Below are positions 41,902-51,264 of a DNA stretch of 64,000 nt, one piece after another. Each line of letters opens with the position of its first letter. Position 1 is the first letter of the stretch. Source of the stretch: Pectobacterium carotovorum (GTDB taxonomy: Bacteria > Pseudomonadota > Gammaproteobacteria > Enterobacterales > Enterobacteriaceae). The DNA lies in contig NZ_JAXAFK010000007.1 of NCBI RefSeq assembly GCF_033898505.1, positions 1 through 64,000 of the forward strand. Reading direction: 5' to 3'. The translations under genes and the position numbers were made by a program. A model generated the notes under the pieces. That model ran no database searches. It worked only from the letters and a program-made list of their open reading frames with translations, and was not told the DNA's origin.

Positions 41902-43071
41902 ATGAGTGATTTTCACCACGGCGTGCAGGTCGTCGAAGTCAACGACGGCACGCGCGTTATTTCCACCGTTTCCACCGCCATTATCGGCATGGTATGTACC
42001 GCCGCCGACGCCGACGCGGCCACCTTTCCCCTGAATACCCCGGTGCTGATTACCAACGTGCTGTCCGCCGTCGGCAAGGCCGGGAAAAAAGGCACGCTGG
42101 CCGCTGCCCTGTCTGCCATCGCCGACCAGTCCAAACCCGTTACCGTTGTGGTGCGTGTGGACGAAGGTAAAGACGAGGCCGAAACCATCAGCAATGTGAT
42201 CGGCGGCAGTGACGAAAACGGCAAATACACCGGGATGAAATGCCTGTTAGATGCCATGACCGCCACGGGGGTGAAACCGCGCATTCTCGGTGCGCCGGGG
42301 CTGGACTCGCTGCCTGTTGCCACGGCGTTAGCCTCCATTTGTCAGTCGCTGCGTGCTTTTGGTTACGTCAGCGCGTGGGGCTGCAAAACCCTGTCGGACG
42401 CCATCAACTACCGGGAAAATTTTAGCCAGCGTGAATTGATGGTGATCTGGCCGGATTTTATCGCATGGGATACCACGGCCAACGCCAGCGCCACCGCGTA
42501 TGCCACCGCCCGCGCCCTCGGTCTGCGCGCCAAAATCGACCAAGAAACCGGATGGCATAAAACCCTGTCTAACGTCGGCGTGAACGGCGTGACGGGCATC
42601 AGCGCGTCGGTGTTCTGGGATTTGCAGGCACCCGGCACCGATGCGGATTTACTGAATCAGGCAGGTGTCACCACGCTGGTACGTAAAGACGGCTTCCGCT
42701 TCTGGGGTAACCGCACCTGTTCTGACGATCCGCTGTTCCTGTTTGAGAACTACACCCGCACCGCGCAGGTGCTGGCTGACACGATGGCCGAGGCGCACAT
42801 GTGGGCGGTGGATAAGCCCGTTACCGCGACGCTTATCAAAGACATTATCGAAGGTATCAAAGCCAAGTTTCGCGAACTGAAATCCGGCGGTTACATCATT
42901 GATGCGGATTGCTGGTTCGATGAAACCGCGAACGATAAAGGCACCCTCAAAGCGGGGAAATTGTATATCGATTACGACTATACCCCCGTTCCCCCGCTTG
43001 AAAACCTCACCCTGCGCCAGCGCATCACCGATAAATATCTGGTGAATCTGGCCGCGTCGGTCAACAGCTAA
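41902..43071 (+). CDS. FI: Contractile tail sheath protein gpFI
   Basis: A 389-aa protein (P2 FI 396 aa) that forms the contractile sheath. MSDFHHGVQVVEVNDGTRVISTVSTAIIGMVCTA at the start and the C-terminal PLENLTLRQRITDKYLVNLAASV are typical of P2-like sheaths. A good ribosome site (TATGGAGTC) precedes the ATG. FII follows 14 bp later. Confidence 0.95.
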   Translation: MSDFHHGVQVVEVNDGTRVISTVSTAIIGMVCTAADADAATFPLNTPVLITNVLSAVGKAGKKGTLAAALSAIADQSKPVTVVVRVDEGKDEAETISNVIGGSDENGKYTGMKCLLDAMTATGVKPRILGAPGLDSLPVATALASICQSLRAFGYVSAWGCKTLSDAINYRENFSQRELMVIWPDFIAWDTTANASATAYATARALGLRAKIDQETGWHKTLSNVGVNGVTGISASVFWDLQAPGTDADLLNQAGVTTLVRKDGFRFWGNRTCSDDPLFLFENYTRTAQVLADTMAEAHMWAVDKPVTATLIKDIIEGIKAKFRELKSGGYIIDADCWFDETANDKGTLKAGKLYIDYDYTPVPPLENLTLRQRITDKYLVNLAASVNS

Positions 43072-43085
43072 GGAGCTAACGCGCT

Positions 43086-43607
43086 ATGGCACTGCCTCGC
43101 AATCTGAAATTTATGAACCTGTTTAACGACGGCATGAGCTATATGGGGATCGCCTCCGCCGTCACGCTGCCGAAACTCACCCGCAAGCTGGAGAACTATC
43201 GCGGCGGCGGCATGAACGGCACCGCGCCCATTGATTTTGGGCTGGATGATGACGCGCTGTCGATGGAATGGACGCTAGGCGGTTTTGCTGATGAAACGCT
43301 GTGGAGCCAGTACGCCGCGCCGGGCGCTGACAAGGTGTTGCTGCGCTTTACCGGGTCATACCAGCGCGATGACACCGGGGAAATTTCGGCGGTTGAAGTG
43401 GTGATGCGTGGCCGTCATAAAGAAATTGACGGCGGCGAGAGTAAGCAAGGGGAAGCCACTGAAACCAAGATTTCCACCCAATGCACCTATTACAAGCTGA
43501 CCATCGACGGCAAAGAGATGATCGAGATTGACACCATCAACATGATTGAGCGTGTTGTCGGTGTTGACCGTCTGGAGCAGCACCGCCGGGCGATTGGTCT
43601 GGCGTAA
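43086..43607 (+). CDS. FII: Tail tube protein gpFII
   Basis: The 173-aa tail tube protein (P2 FII 172 aa) polymerises around the tape measure. MALPRNLKFMNLFNDGMSYMGIASAVTLPKLTRKLENYRGGGMNG is the family N-terminus. It follows FI by 14 bp in the FI-FII-E-T-U-D operon. Confidence 0.95.
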   Translation: MALPRNLKFMNLFNDGMSYMGIASAVTLPKLTRKLENYRGGGMNGTAPIDFGLDDDALSMEWTLGGFADETLWSQYAAPGADKVLLRFTGSYQRDDTGEISAVEVVMRGRHKEIDGGESKQGEATETKISTQCTYYKLTIDGKEMIEIDTINMIERVVGVDRLEQHRRAIGLA

Positions 43608-43674
43608 ATCTATCCGGCCAGCCCGGCGCTGGCCGTCTTCTTTCTATTTTCTATCTGAACACAGAGGCAACATC

Positions 43675-43971
43675 ATGAACAAAAACGACAACGTGGTCAC
43701 ACTGGAAACCCCTATCAAGCGCGGCGAAACCATCATCGACACTATCACCCTGATTAAACCGACTACCGGAACGCTGCGCGGCGTCAGCCTGGCGGCGCTG
43801 GCCGGGTCGGACGTCGACGCACTGATTAAAGTGCTGCCACGCATGACCATTCCGGCACTCACCGAAACCGACATCACCCGCATGGAATTGCCGGATATGA
43901 TTGCCATCGCGGGCAAGGTGGTCGGTTTTTTGACGCCGAAATCGCAACAGGGAACCTCCCCCGAAGCCTGA
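43675..43971 (+). CDS. E: Tail protein gpE with programmed -1 frameshift site
   Basis: The 98-aa protein (P2 gpE 91 aa) is the tail-assembly chaperone upstream of the tape measure. A slippery heptamer T TTT TTG lies at 43926-43932 in the correct phase of the gpE frame. A -1 shift there reads through the gpE stop into the E' frame and gives a product of about 143 aa, matching the E+E' product of P2 (about 142 aa). ATG 43675 is chosen because it follows AGAGGCAAC; the upstream frame belongs to antisense-like readthrough of FII. Confidence 0.93.
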   Translation: MNKNDNVVTLETPIKRGETIIDTITLIKPTTGTLRGVSLAALAGSDVDALIKVLPRMTIPALTETDITRMELPDMIAIAGKVVGFLTPKSQQGTSPEA

Positions 43972-43985
43972 GTGTTGATGAGCTG

Positions 43986-44105
43986 ATGGCGGATATCGCG
44001 GTAATTTTTCACTGGCCGCCATCGGAGCTGTACCCAATGACCCTCACCGAGTTGATCCTGTGGCGCGACAAGGCGCTGAAACGCAGCGGACATACCAATG
44101 AGTAA
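43986..44105 (+). CDS. E': E' frame of the gpE+E' frameshift product
   Basis: This frame encodes MADIAVIFHWPPSELYPMTLTELILWRDKALKRSG... (39 aa from the internal ATG). It is open upstream back through the slippery heptamer at 43926-43932. The sequence is the conserved GpE-family tail-chaperone C-terminus. It is expressed mainly as the -1 frameshift fusion to gpE. Its stop overlaps the start of T. Confidence 0.85.
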   Translation: MADIAVIFHWPPSELYPMTLTELILWRDKALKRSGHTNE

Positions 44106-46980
44106 TAATTTACAGTTAAATGTTTTGCTCAAGGCCGTGGACAGTGCGACTCGCCCGTTTAAGGCGGTGCAAACCGCCAGTAAAAAGCTGTCGGGCGATA
44201 TCCGCGATTCACAGACCCAGCTCAAAGACCTGAACACGCAGGCCGGGCGTATCGACGGTTTCCGCAAGGCAAAAAGCCAGCTCAGCGAAACGGGCGCGGT
44301 ACTCCAGCAGGCGCAGGCCAAAGCCGCCGAACTGTCGGCGGAACTGCGCAATAGCGAAAATCCCACCAAACGGCAGGCACAGGCGCTGGAGCGGGCGAAA
44401 CGTCATGCCGCCACGCTAAAAACGGAGTATGGACAACTGCGCCAGTCGGTACAGCGCCAGCGTACTGAGCTAGAGCTGGCAGGCATCAGCACGCGCAACC
44501 TGTCCGGCGCGGAGCGCAAATTACGCAACAACATATCTCAGACAACGACGCAGCTTGACCAGCAACGCGCCGCGCTGTCCCGCGTCAGCCAGCAACAGGA
44601 AAAACTGAACGCGGTCAGGCAGCGCTATGAGAAAGGCAAGGAAATCACCGCCGGGGTACGCAATACCAGCGCGGCGGCGTTTGGCCTCGGTTCCGCGGCG
44701 CTGTATGCCGAAAGCCGCCTGATTGCGCCGTCGGTACAGGCCGACGGACACGGGGCGCGCATCGCCGCGCAGACAGGCGGGAATGCGGCCGACGGCGAAC
44801 AGTACACCCGCGTTATCAAAGATATTAACGCTTCGGGTGTGAGTAACGATCTCACTCAGATAGCGGACGCGGTGGCTGCGGTGCGCAGCACATTGGGGGC
44901 GATGGGAGACGTCGGGGAAACCGAGCTGGCGCGGATATCGCGGAAGGCGCTGGACATACAAACGGCGCTCGGTGGCGATGCAACCGAGAGTATCCAGATA
45001 GCCGCCATCATGATGAAAAATGGCCTCGCGAAGAACAGCGACGAGGCATTTGATTTGATGGTGTCCGGGATGCAGCGCGTGTCGGCGCAGATGCGCGGCG
45101 AACTGCCGGAAATCCTGCACGAATATTCGACCCACTTCCGCAACATGGGATTCAGCGGATCGGAGGCGATGACGCTGCTGGTTGAGATGGCGCAGCAAGG
45201 CAAGTTTGCGCTGGACAAGACAGGCGACGCGGTTAAAGAGTTCTCAATCCGTGGGTCGGATATGTCCAAAGCCAGCATTGAAGCGTATGACGCCGCCGGA
45301 CTCAATGCCGCCAAAATGTCTACCGCGATTGCCAGCGGCGGCGATAAGGCGCGGGCGGCAATGCAAAAAACCGCCAACGGGCTGCTGAAAATCAAAGATC
45401 CGGCAGAACGGGCAAACGCGGCCATCGCCCTGTTTGGTACGCCGATTGAAGACCTGTCGATTGACCAGATACCGAAATTCCTGTCCGCACTGGCCGGAGC
45501 CGAAAACAAGCTCGGTGACGTGTCCGGGGCGGCTGACCGTATGGGCGATACCCTGCGTGATAACCTTGAGGGGGATATCGGGCGGCTACAGGGCGCGATG
45601 TCCAGTCTGCGCTTTAACCTGTTCAATGACGATGACGGCGCACTGCGCAAACTGACGCAGGCCGCGACGGAGTGGTTAACCCGCGTCAATGAATGGGTCA
45701 AGGCTAACCCGGAGCTGACGCGGCAGATAGTGATGGTGGGTGGCGCAGCCACGGCGTTAATTACGGTGCTGGGCGGGATCGGGCTGGTTGCGTGGCCTGT
45801 CATGAGCGGGATTAATGCATTAATTGGCGGAGCGGGTTTACTGAGTGCCGGATTACGGTTTGCCGGAACACGCGGCATTACGCCGCTGTCAGGAGGATTA
45901 ACCCGCCTCGGCGGGATGATCGGCTGGCTGGCAAAGTCGCCGCTGATGCTGCTACGTGCCGGAACCTCTGCGCTGACCTCGGCATTCGGGGCGGTCAGTA
46001 ACCCGCTGACCATTATTCGGGGCGCGATGTCGGGTTTTGGCCGGGTGCTGATGTGGCTGTTTACGTCACCGCTGGCACTGCTGCGCACTGGCATTACGCT
46101 GGTTGGTAGTGCGTTAGGCGTGCTGCTGTCTCCCGTCGGGCTGGCCGTCGCGGCGATGGTTGGCGGCGCACTGCTTATCTGGAAATACTGGGAGCCGATT
46201 CAGGCCTTTATCGGCGGCGTGGTTGAGGGATTCGTGGCGGCCAGCGCGCCAATCATTGCGGCGTTTGAGCCGCTCCAGCCTGTCTTTACGTGGATTGGTG
46301 ACAAAATCCGGGCGCTGTTTGGCTGGTTCGGCGATCTGCTGAATCCGGTCAAATCCACTGCCGCCGAGCTGGACGGTGCGGCCAGCATGGGGAAACGGTT
46401 TGGTGAGGCACTGGCTAACGGGCTGAACATCATCATGAACCCGCTGGAGTCGCTGAAAAAAGGCGTGTCGTGGCTGCTGGAAAAGCTGGGGCTGGTTGAC
46501 GAGAAATCGAAGAAGCTGCCGACCGCTGACAGTATCCTGCCGCCACAAGAGGCCGCCGCGCTAAAGGTGGGGGTCATCACCGCACCGGTTCCGCAAGGCG
46601 TCGACGCAACGTCAATTGCTGCCCGCTACAGCGGTGTACGTGATAACGGCGGTGGTATCAAGCTGGGAGAGTTTGCCGTCGTCGGTGAACATGGTCCTGA
46701 AATCGTTGAGGGTCCGGTCAATGTCACCAGCCGTAAAAAAACGGCGGCGATGGCGTCCGCAGCCATGAACATGTCAGCCTATCGCCCGATAGCGCCAACG
46801 GTTCAGGCCAGCGCGGCATCATCCCCGATCAGCATTCACGCGCCAATTAGCATTGTTGCCCAGCCCGGCCAGAGTGCGCAGGACATCGCGAAGGAAGTCA
46901 CACGCCAGCTTGAGCAGCGGGAACGGGCGGCGCGGTCACGCGCATTCAGTCAGTACAGTTATCAGGGAGGCGAATTATGA
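44098..46980 (+). CDS. T: Tail tape measure protein gpT
   Basis: The 960-aa protein sets tail length. The N-terminal about 190 residues are coiled coil (LKAVDSATRPFKAVQTASKKLSGDIRDSQTQL...). A PhageMin_Tail domain follows (about 230-430; MMKNGLAKNSDEAFDLMVSGMQRV, FGTPIEDLS), then a hydrophobic multi-helix region (about 545-700; VGGAATALITVLGGIGLVAWPVMSG...) and a tail that includes GEFAVVGEHGPEIVEGP. It is longer than P2 gpT (815 aa), which predicts a longer tail. Confidence 0.94.
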   Translation: MSNNLQLNVLLKAVDSATRPFKAVQTASKKLSGDIRDSQTQLKDLNTQAGRIDGFRKAKSQLSETGAVLQQAQAKAAELSAELRNSENPTKRQAQALERAKRHAATLKTEYGQLRQSVQRQRTELELAGISTRNLSGAERKLRNNISQTTTQLDQQRAALSRVSQQQEKLNAVRQRYEKGKEITAGVRNTSAAAFGLGSAALYAESRLIAPSVQADGHGARIAAQTGGNAADGEQYTRVIKDINASGVSNDLTQIADAVAAVRSTLGAMGDVGETELARISRKALDIQTALGGDATESIQIAAIMMKNGLAKNSDEAFDLMVSGMQRVSAQMRGELPEILHEYSTHFRNMGFSGSEAMTLLVEMAQQGKFALDKTGDAVKEFSIRGSDMSKASIEAYDAAGLNAAKMSTAIASGGDKARAAMQKTANGLLKIKDPAERANAAIALFGTPIEDLSIDQIPKFLSALAGAENKLGDVSGAADRMGDTLRDNLEGDIGRLQGAMSSLRFNLFNDDDGALRKLTQAATEWLTRVNEWVKANPELTRQIVMVGGAATALITVLGGIGLVAWPVMSGINALIGGAGLLSAGLRFAGTRGITPLSGGLTRLGGMIGWLAKSPLMLLRAGTSALTSAFGAVSNPLTIIRGAMSGFGRVLMWLFTSPLALLRTGITLVGSALGVLLSPVGLAVAAMVGGALLIWKYWEPIQAFIGGVVEGFVAASAPIIAAFEPLQPVFTWIGDKIRALFGWFGDLLNPVKSTAAELDGAASMGKRFGEALANGLNIIMNPLESLKKGVSWLLEKLGLVDEKSKKLPTADSILPPQEAAALKVGVITAPVPQGVDATSIAARYSGVRDNGGGIKLGEFAVVGEHGPEIVEGPVNVTSRKKTAAMASAAMNMSAYRPIAPTVQASAASSPISIHAPISIVAQPGQSAQDIAKEVTRQLEQRERAARSRAFSQYSYQGGEL

Positions 46981-47462
46981 TGCTCACATTAGGGCTGTTT
47001 GTGTTCCAGCTCCAGACCCTGCCTTACCAGAACATGCAGCGCAACGTTGACTACCGCTGGCCGTCAAACAGCCGCGTCGGTCAGCGTCCTGCGTTGCAGT
47101 TCTTAGGCGTTGAAGACGAGAAAATCACGCTGTCAGGGGAACTCCTGCCGGAAATCACAGGCGGCACACTGTCGTTGCTGATGCTGGAGACGATGGCCGA
47201 TCAGGGGCGTGCATGGCCGCTGATTGAGGGCAGCGGCACGATTTACGGCGTGTTTGTGGTGAACAGTATCAGCCAGACGAAAACCGATTTTTTCCCTGAT
47301 GGCCGCGCCCGGCGGATTGAATTTACCATCACGCTGACCCGCGTTGACTCGTCGCTGTCTGCGATGCTGGGCGATTTACGCCAGCAGGCGGAGGGATTGA
47401 TCGGCAGCGCCGGGGAAATGGCTAACCGGGCGCAATCCGCCATTGGGGGGTTATTCGCATGA
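46977..47462 (+). CDS. U: Tail protein gpU
   Basis: A 161-aa protein (P2 gpU 159 aa), part of the P2 baseplate hub/tail tip. MLTLGLFVFQLQTLPYQNMQRNVDYRWPSNSRVGQRPALQFLG is the family N-terminus. It overlaps T and D by four bases each. Confidence 0.94.
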   Translation: MMLTLGLFVFQLQTLPYQNMQRNVDYRWPSNSRVGQRPALQFLGVEDEKITLSGELLPEITGGTLSLLMLETMADQGRAWPLIEGSGTIYGVFVVNSISQTKTDFFPDGRARRIEFTITLTRVDSSLSAMLGDLRQQAEGLIGSAGEMANRAQSAIGGLFA

Positions 47463-48619
47463 TTAACCCGCTGAATGTTCGCGCAGGCAGTAAAACCGCC
47501 CCGGCGTACCTGCTGCGACTCAATGAGCAGGACATCACAACCGTTATCAGCTCGCGTCTGCTATCACTGAGCCTGACTGATAACCGGGGATTTGAAGCCG
47601 ACCAGCTCGACATCGAGCTGGACGACAGCGACGGACTGTTGCAGTTACCCCGCCGGGGCGCGGTGCTGTCGGTGTTTTTGGGCTGGGAAGGTGAAGCGCT
47701 GATCGGTAAAGGTGATTTTACGGTGGATGAAATAGAGCACCGTGGCACACCGGATACGCTTACTATCCGGGCGCGGAGTGCCGATTTTCGCGGGTCGCTG
47801 AACTCCCGGCGTGAGCTGTCCTATCACGACACCACGCTGGGGGCGATTGTTGAACAGGTGGCGAAGCGTAACAACCTTGCGCCGATGCTGGCTGACGGAT
47901 TCGCGGGGATAAAAATTCCGCACATCGACCAGACGCAGGAAACCGACGCGGTATTTATTACCCGGCTGGCTGAGCGCAACGGGGCAATCGTGGCGATCAA
48001 AGCCGGGCGTTTGCTGTTTATCCGTCCCGGAACGGGGAAGACGGCCAGCGGTAAACCTATCCCACAGCAGATTATTGAACGCAGCGACGGCGATCAGCAC
48101 AGTTTTAGCCTCGCTGACCGGGGCGCGTACACAGGTGTAACGGCAAGCTGGCTGCATACAAAAGAGCCTCAACCTGAAAAGCCGAAAACGGTAAAGGTAA
48201 AACGTCAGAAAAAAGTGTTATTGCATCAGGGAGCACAACCACAGAAGACGCACCCTAAAGCGAAAAAGGCAAAGAAGGAGCCAGAAGCCCGCGAGGGGGA
48301 TTATCTGGTTGGCACGGATGAAAACGTGCTGGCGCTGACCACGGTTTTTGCGACTAAAGCACAGGCCACGCGCGCTGCACAGGCGAAGTGGGACAAGCTG
48401 CAACGCGGTGTCGCGGAGTTTTCTATTACGCTGGCAATGGGACGCGCTGACCTGTTCCCTGAAACCCCTGTTCAGGTGAGCGGCTTTAAGCAGGTGATCG
48501 ACGAACAGGAATGGACAATCTCAAAAGTGACGCATTCCTTGAGTAATAACGGCTACATTACCGCACTGGAGCTGGAAGTGCTGCTGTCTGATGTTGAGTA
48601 TGAGGGAAGTGAACAGTAA
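47459..48619 (+). CDS. D: Tail protein gpD (baseplate hub)
   Basis: The 386-aa hub protein (P2 gpD 387 aa) is a late-control D family member, the gp27-like hub that holds the spike. VISSRLLSLSLTDNRGFEADQLDIELDDSDG and GTPDTLTIRARSADFRGSLNSRRELS are typical. A Lys-rich linker at about 240-280 (KVKRQKKVLLHQG...KAKKAKKEPEAREG) is more basic than I would expect. It is the last gene of the F operon. Confidence 0.94.
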   Translation: MINPLNVRAGSKTAPAYLLRLNEQDITTVISSRLLSLSLTDNRGFEADQLDIELDDSDGLLQLPRRGAVLSVFLGWEGEALIGKGDFTVDEIEHRGTPDTLTIRARSADFRGSLNSRRELSYHDTTLGAIVEQVAKRNNLAPMLADGFAGIKIPHIDQTQETDAVFITRLAERNGAIVAIKAGRLLFIRPGTGKTASGKPIPQQIIERSDGDQHSFSLADRGAYTGVTASWLHTKEPQPEKPKTVKVKRQKKVLLHQGAQPQKTHPKAKKAKKEPEAREGDYLVGTDENVLALTTVFATKAQATRAAQAKWDKLQRGVAEFSITLAMGRADLFPETPVQVSGFKQVIDEQEWTISKVTHSLSNNGYITALELEVLLSDVEYEGSEQ

Positions 48620-48623
48620 TTCA

Positions 48624-48645
48624 TTTTCAAATCAATATTTGAAAA
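48624..48645 (+). other. 9-bp inverted repeat between D and ogr
   Basis: TTTTCAAAT (48624-48632) and ATTTGAAAA (48637-48645) flank a 4-bp centre, five bases after the D stop. It is AT-rich and lacks a T tract, so it is a poor terminator. It may be an operator or part of the ogr promoter region. Confidence 0.4.
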
Positions 48646-48706
48646 ATCGAATAAAGTGATATGATTGATGATATAAACCAGACAGGACGATAAGGCGATT
48701 TACGAA

Positions 48707-48925
48707 ATGATGCATTGCCCACTCTGCCAAAATGCAGCGCACGCGAGATCCAGCCGCTACATTACGAACAAGACAAAAGAGCGTTATCACCAGTGCCAGA
48801 ATATCAACTGCGGTTGCACATTCAAGTCAATGGAAACCATCGCGGATATTATTATGACGCCGGGCGATGTTAAGCCCGTCCCGCCACACCCTGATCGGTC
48901 AAATCAGGGAACACTCTGGATTTAA
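48707..48925 (+). CDS. ogr: Late transcription activator Ogr (zinc finger)
   Basis: The 72-aa protein is the same length as P2 Ogr. It has CPLC and CQNINC (C-x2-C ... C-x4-C) zinc ligands and the conserved HARSSRYITNKTKERYHQCQN. It binds sites about 55 bp upstream of late start points and contacts the RNA polymerase alpha subunit. The candidate sites at 28326, 36977 and 41811 would be its targets. It is the last phage gene before attR. Confidence 0.95.
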   Translation: MMHCPLCQNAAHARSSRYITNKTKERYHQCQNINCGCTFKSMETIADIIMTPGDVKPVPPHPDRSNQGTLWI

Positions 48926-48985
48926 CACAGCAACCTAAAGCCCGCGAAAGCGGGTTTTCTTTTGCCTATCTGTCGCCACTGCTTT

Positions 48986-49011
48986 TTCTCTGCCGCCACT
49001 TTGCCGCCACT
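48986..49011. repeat. Putative integrase arm-type sites, right arm
   Basis: Identical over 26 bp to 13561-13586 at the end of int, with another related unit (TGTCGCCACT) at 48971-48980. It lies 40 bp from the attR core. In the reconstructed attP these repeats flank the core on both sides in the same orientation. Confidence 0.65.
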
Positions 49012-49016
49012 TAGAT

Positions 49017-49045
49017 AAAAAAAAGCCTAGCATTTACGCTAGGCC
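49017..49045 (-). terminator. Phage-borne terminator downstream of rplS
   Basis: GCCTAGC (49025-49031) pairs with GCTAGGC (49038-49044); on the minus strand an eight-T run follows (complement of 49017-49024). It lies just inside the prophage and directly after the rplS stop, so it replaces the host terminator displaced to 13388-13418. Confidence 0.8.
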
Positions 49046-49051
49046 TTTGAA

Positions 49052-49449
<398 letters not shown>

Positions 49450-49497
49450 CTAGGTAAACTGATAGTTGGGTTCGCCAGGTCAAACCGGCGTAACCAC

Positions 49498-50253
49498 CTA
49501 ATACTCTTGTTGCTCAGACTGATATTCACGTTGGAATTCAGCCAGCAACCTTGTTTGCTCGTCAGTCAGAGCTAGGCTTTTCAGAAGTTCAGGTCTTCTA
49601 AGCCAGGTTCGGCCCAGCGACTGCTTCAATCGCCAGCGGCGTATTTCCGCATGGTTTCCAGACAGTAACACTGCCGGAACCTCCATGCCTTCCAGTATTT
49701 CAGGGCGAGTGAAATGAGGACAGTCCAGCAACCCATCGGCAAAAGAATCTTCTTCTGCTGAAGCCTGATGCCCCAGTACGCCCGGTATAAAGCGGGCAAC
49801 GGAGTCAATCAGGGTCATCGCTGGCAGTTCCCCACCACTAAGTACGTAATCGCCGATCGACCATTCTTCATCGATTTCGGTTTTAATTACGCGCTCATCA
49901 ATCCCCTCGTACCGTCCACAGACCAGAATCATCTTCTGGTTCGTAGCGAGTTGACGTACGCCTTGCTGATCTAATTTACGGCCCTGAGGTGATAAATAAA
50001 TCACTCTCGCGCCTTCGCCTGCCGCTGCTTTTGCTGCGTGGATCGCATCCCGTAAAGGTTGCACCATCATCAGCATTCCGGGGCCGCCGCCGTAAGGTCG
50101 GTCGTCCACGGTGCGATGCCGATCGTAAGTGAAGTCGCGAGGACTCCAATACTGTACGTTCAGCAGGCCATTTTTTACTGCCCGGCCAGTGACTCCGTAA
50201 TCAGTAATTGCCCGGAACATCTCTGGAAACAGGCTAATCACCCCAATCCACAT
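49498..50253 (-). CDS. trmD: tRNA (guanine37-N1)-methyltransferase TrmD
   Basis: Start [13 protein letters not shown] gives 251 aa; the longer frame adds 19 residues absent from the family. TrmD is a SPOUT (trefoil-knot) enzyme methylating G37 next to the anticodon, which prevents frameshifting. [26 protein letters not shown] and [15 protein letters not shown] form the knot/SAM site. It lies between rimM and rplS. Confidence 0.97.
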   Translation of the reverse strand: MWIGVISLFPEMFRAITDYGVTGRAVKNGLLNVQYWSPRDFTYDRHRTVDDRPYGGGPGMLMMVQPLRDAIHAAKAAAGEGARVIYLSPQGRKLDQQGVRQLATNQKMILVCGRYEGIDERVIKTEIDEEWSIGDYVLSGGELPAMTLIDSVARFIPGVLGHQASAEEDSFADGLLDCPHFTRPEILEGMEVPAVLLSGNHAEIRRWRLKQSLGRTWLRRPELLKSLALTDEQTRLLAEFQREYQSEQQEY

Positions 50254-50291
50254 AGTCTCGTTCCGCTGGGTACTACTGGTCGATTCAGAGC

Positions 50292-50840
50292 TCAAAAACC
50301 AGGATCCCAATCTACTTCAATAGTTTGAGTAGAAAGGTCGACGCGCTTAACAACCTGTTCAGTGAGGAACGGAACCAGCCGTTCCTTGACTCCGAAGGCA
50401 TCTTTCAGGTTGGCTTTTATTACCATCACATCGTTCGAGCCGGTTTCCATCATATCGATGACTTTACCCAACTCATAACCAGTTACGGTCACGACCTGAC
50501 AGCCCATAAGATCCTTCCAGTAATAATCACCTTCGCCCAGATCGGGCAGTTGTGACGAATCTACGACAATTTCGCAATTAGTCAGTAAATTAGCCGCATC
50601 ACGGTCATCAGTACCTTTCACTTTAATGATCAGATCCTGATTGTGATACTTCCAGCCTTCAATCTCGACAAGCTGCCAACCGCTTTTGCTCTGGATGAAC
50701 CAAGGCTGATAATCAAAAATGCTCTCGGCATCTTCGGTGGATGAAAACACTCTGAGCCAACCTCGGATGCCATACGCCGATCCAATTTTCCCCATCACAA
50801 TCGGGTTAACGGGAGGCTTTGGGCTGAGTTGATTGCTCAT
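50292..50840 (-). CDS. rimM: 16S rRNA processing protein RimM
   Basis: From the ATG giving [15 protein letters not shown] the protein is 182 aa, the E. coli length. The N-terminal RimM domain ([22 protein letters not shown]) and C-terminal PRC barrel ([26 protein letters not shown]) are clear. It helps mature the 30S head and binds S19. Part of the rpsP operon. Confidence 0.97.
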   Translation of the reverse strand: MSNQLSPKPPVNPIVMGKIGSAYGIRGWLRVFSSTEDAESIFDYQPWFIQSKSGWQLVEIEGWKYHNQDLIIKVKGTDDRDAANLLTNCEIVVDSSQLPDLGEGDYYWKDLMGCQVVTVTGYELGKVIDMMETGSNDVMVIKANLKDAFGVKERLVPFLTEQVVKRVDLSTQTIEVDWDPGF

Positions 50841-50858
50841 TATCACCACCGCAACAGA

Positions 50859-51107
50859 TTATGCTGCTTTTTTAGCGTCTTTGATCAGCGAAGATACGCG
50901 ATCAGACACAGTTGCACCCAGACCAAGCCAATGCTCAATACGGTCCAGATCCAGACGCAGGGCTTCTGCTTGACCAGCTGCGATTGGGTTGAAGAAACCT
51001 ACGCGCTCGATGAAACGACCATCACGCGCATTGCGGCTGTCGGTCACGACTACTTGATAGAAAGGGCGTTTTTTAGCGCCGCCACGTGCCAAACGAATTG
51101 TTACCAT
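50859..51107 (-). CDS. rpsP: 30S ribosomal protein S16
   Basis: The 82-aa protein begins [26 protein letters not shown] and is full-length S16, an early 30S assembly protein. It is the first gene of the rpsP-rimM-trmD-rplS operon; rimM follows 18 bp later. Confidence 0.98.
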   Translation of the reverse strand: MVTIRLARGGAKKRPFYQVVVTDSRNARDGRFIERVGFFNPIAAGQAEALRLDLDRIEHWLGLGATVSDRVSSLIKDAKKAA

Positions 51108-51264
51108 AACATCCTCTTTAGTGAATAAAACAACTGGGCCCCATCGAGGAACGGAGCCCAGTATGTCATATAAAAAGCCCGAAAATTTTACTCATTTTGG
51201 CGCAAAAAGCAATCTAAAGCGTGTAATCTCGCCAAGAGTTTCTCTGCACCATCGGTTTCGGTGG

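Noticed and set aside
43675-44105. E/E' as a frameshifted pseudogene
   Set aside because: The overlap and slippery heptamer match the programmed -1 frameshift of P2-like phages.
44856-46094. 412-aa frame antisense to the tape measure gene
   Set aside because: It is a high-GC shadow of gpT with low-complexity Ser/Pro/Arg composition and no ribosome site; similar antisense frames over H and alaS were rejected for the same reason.
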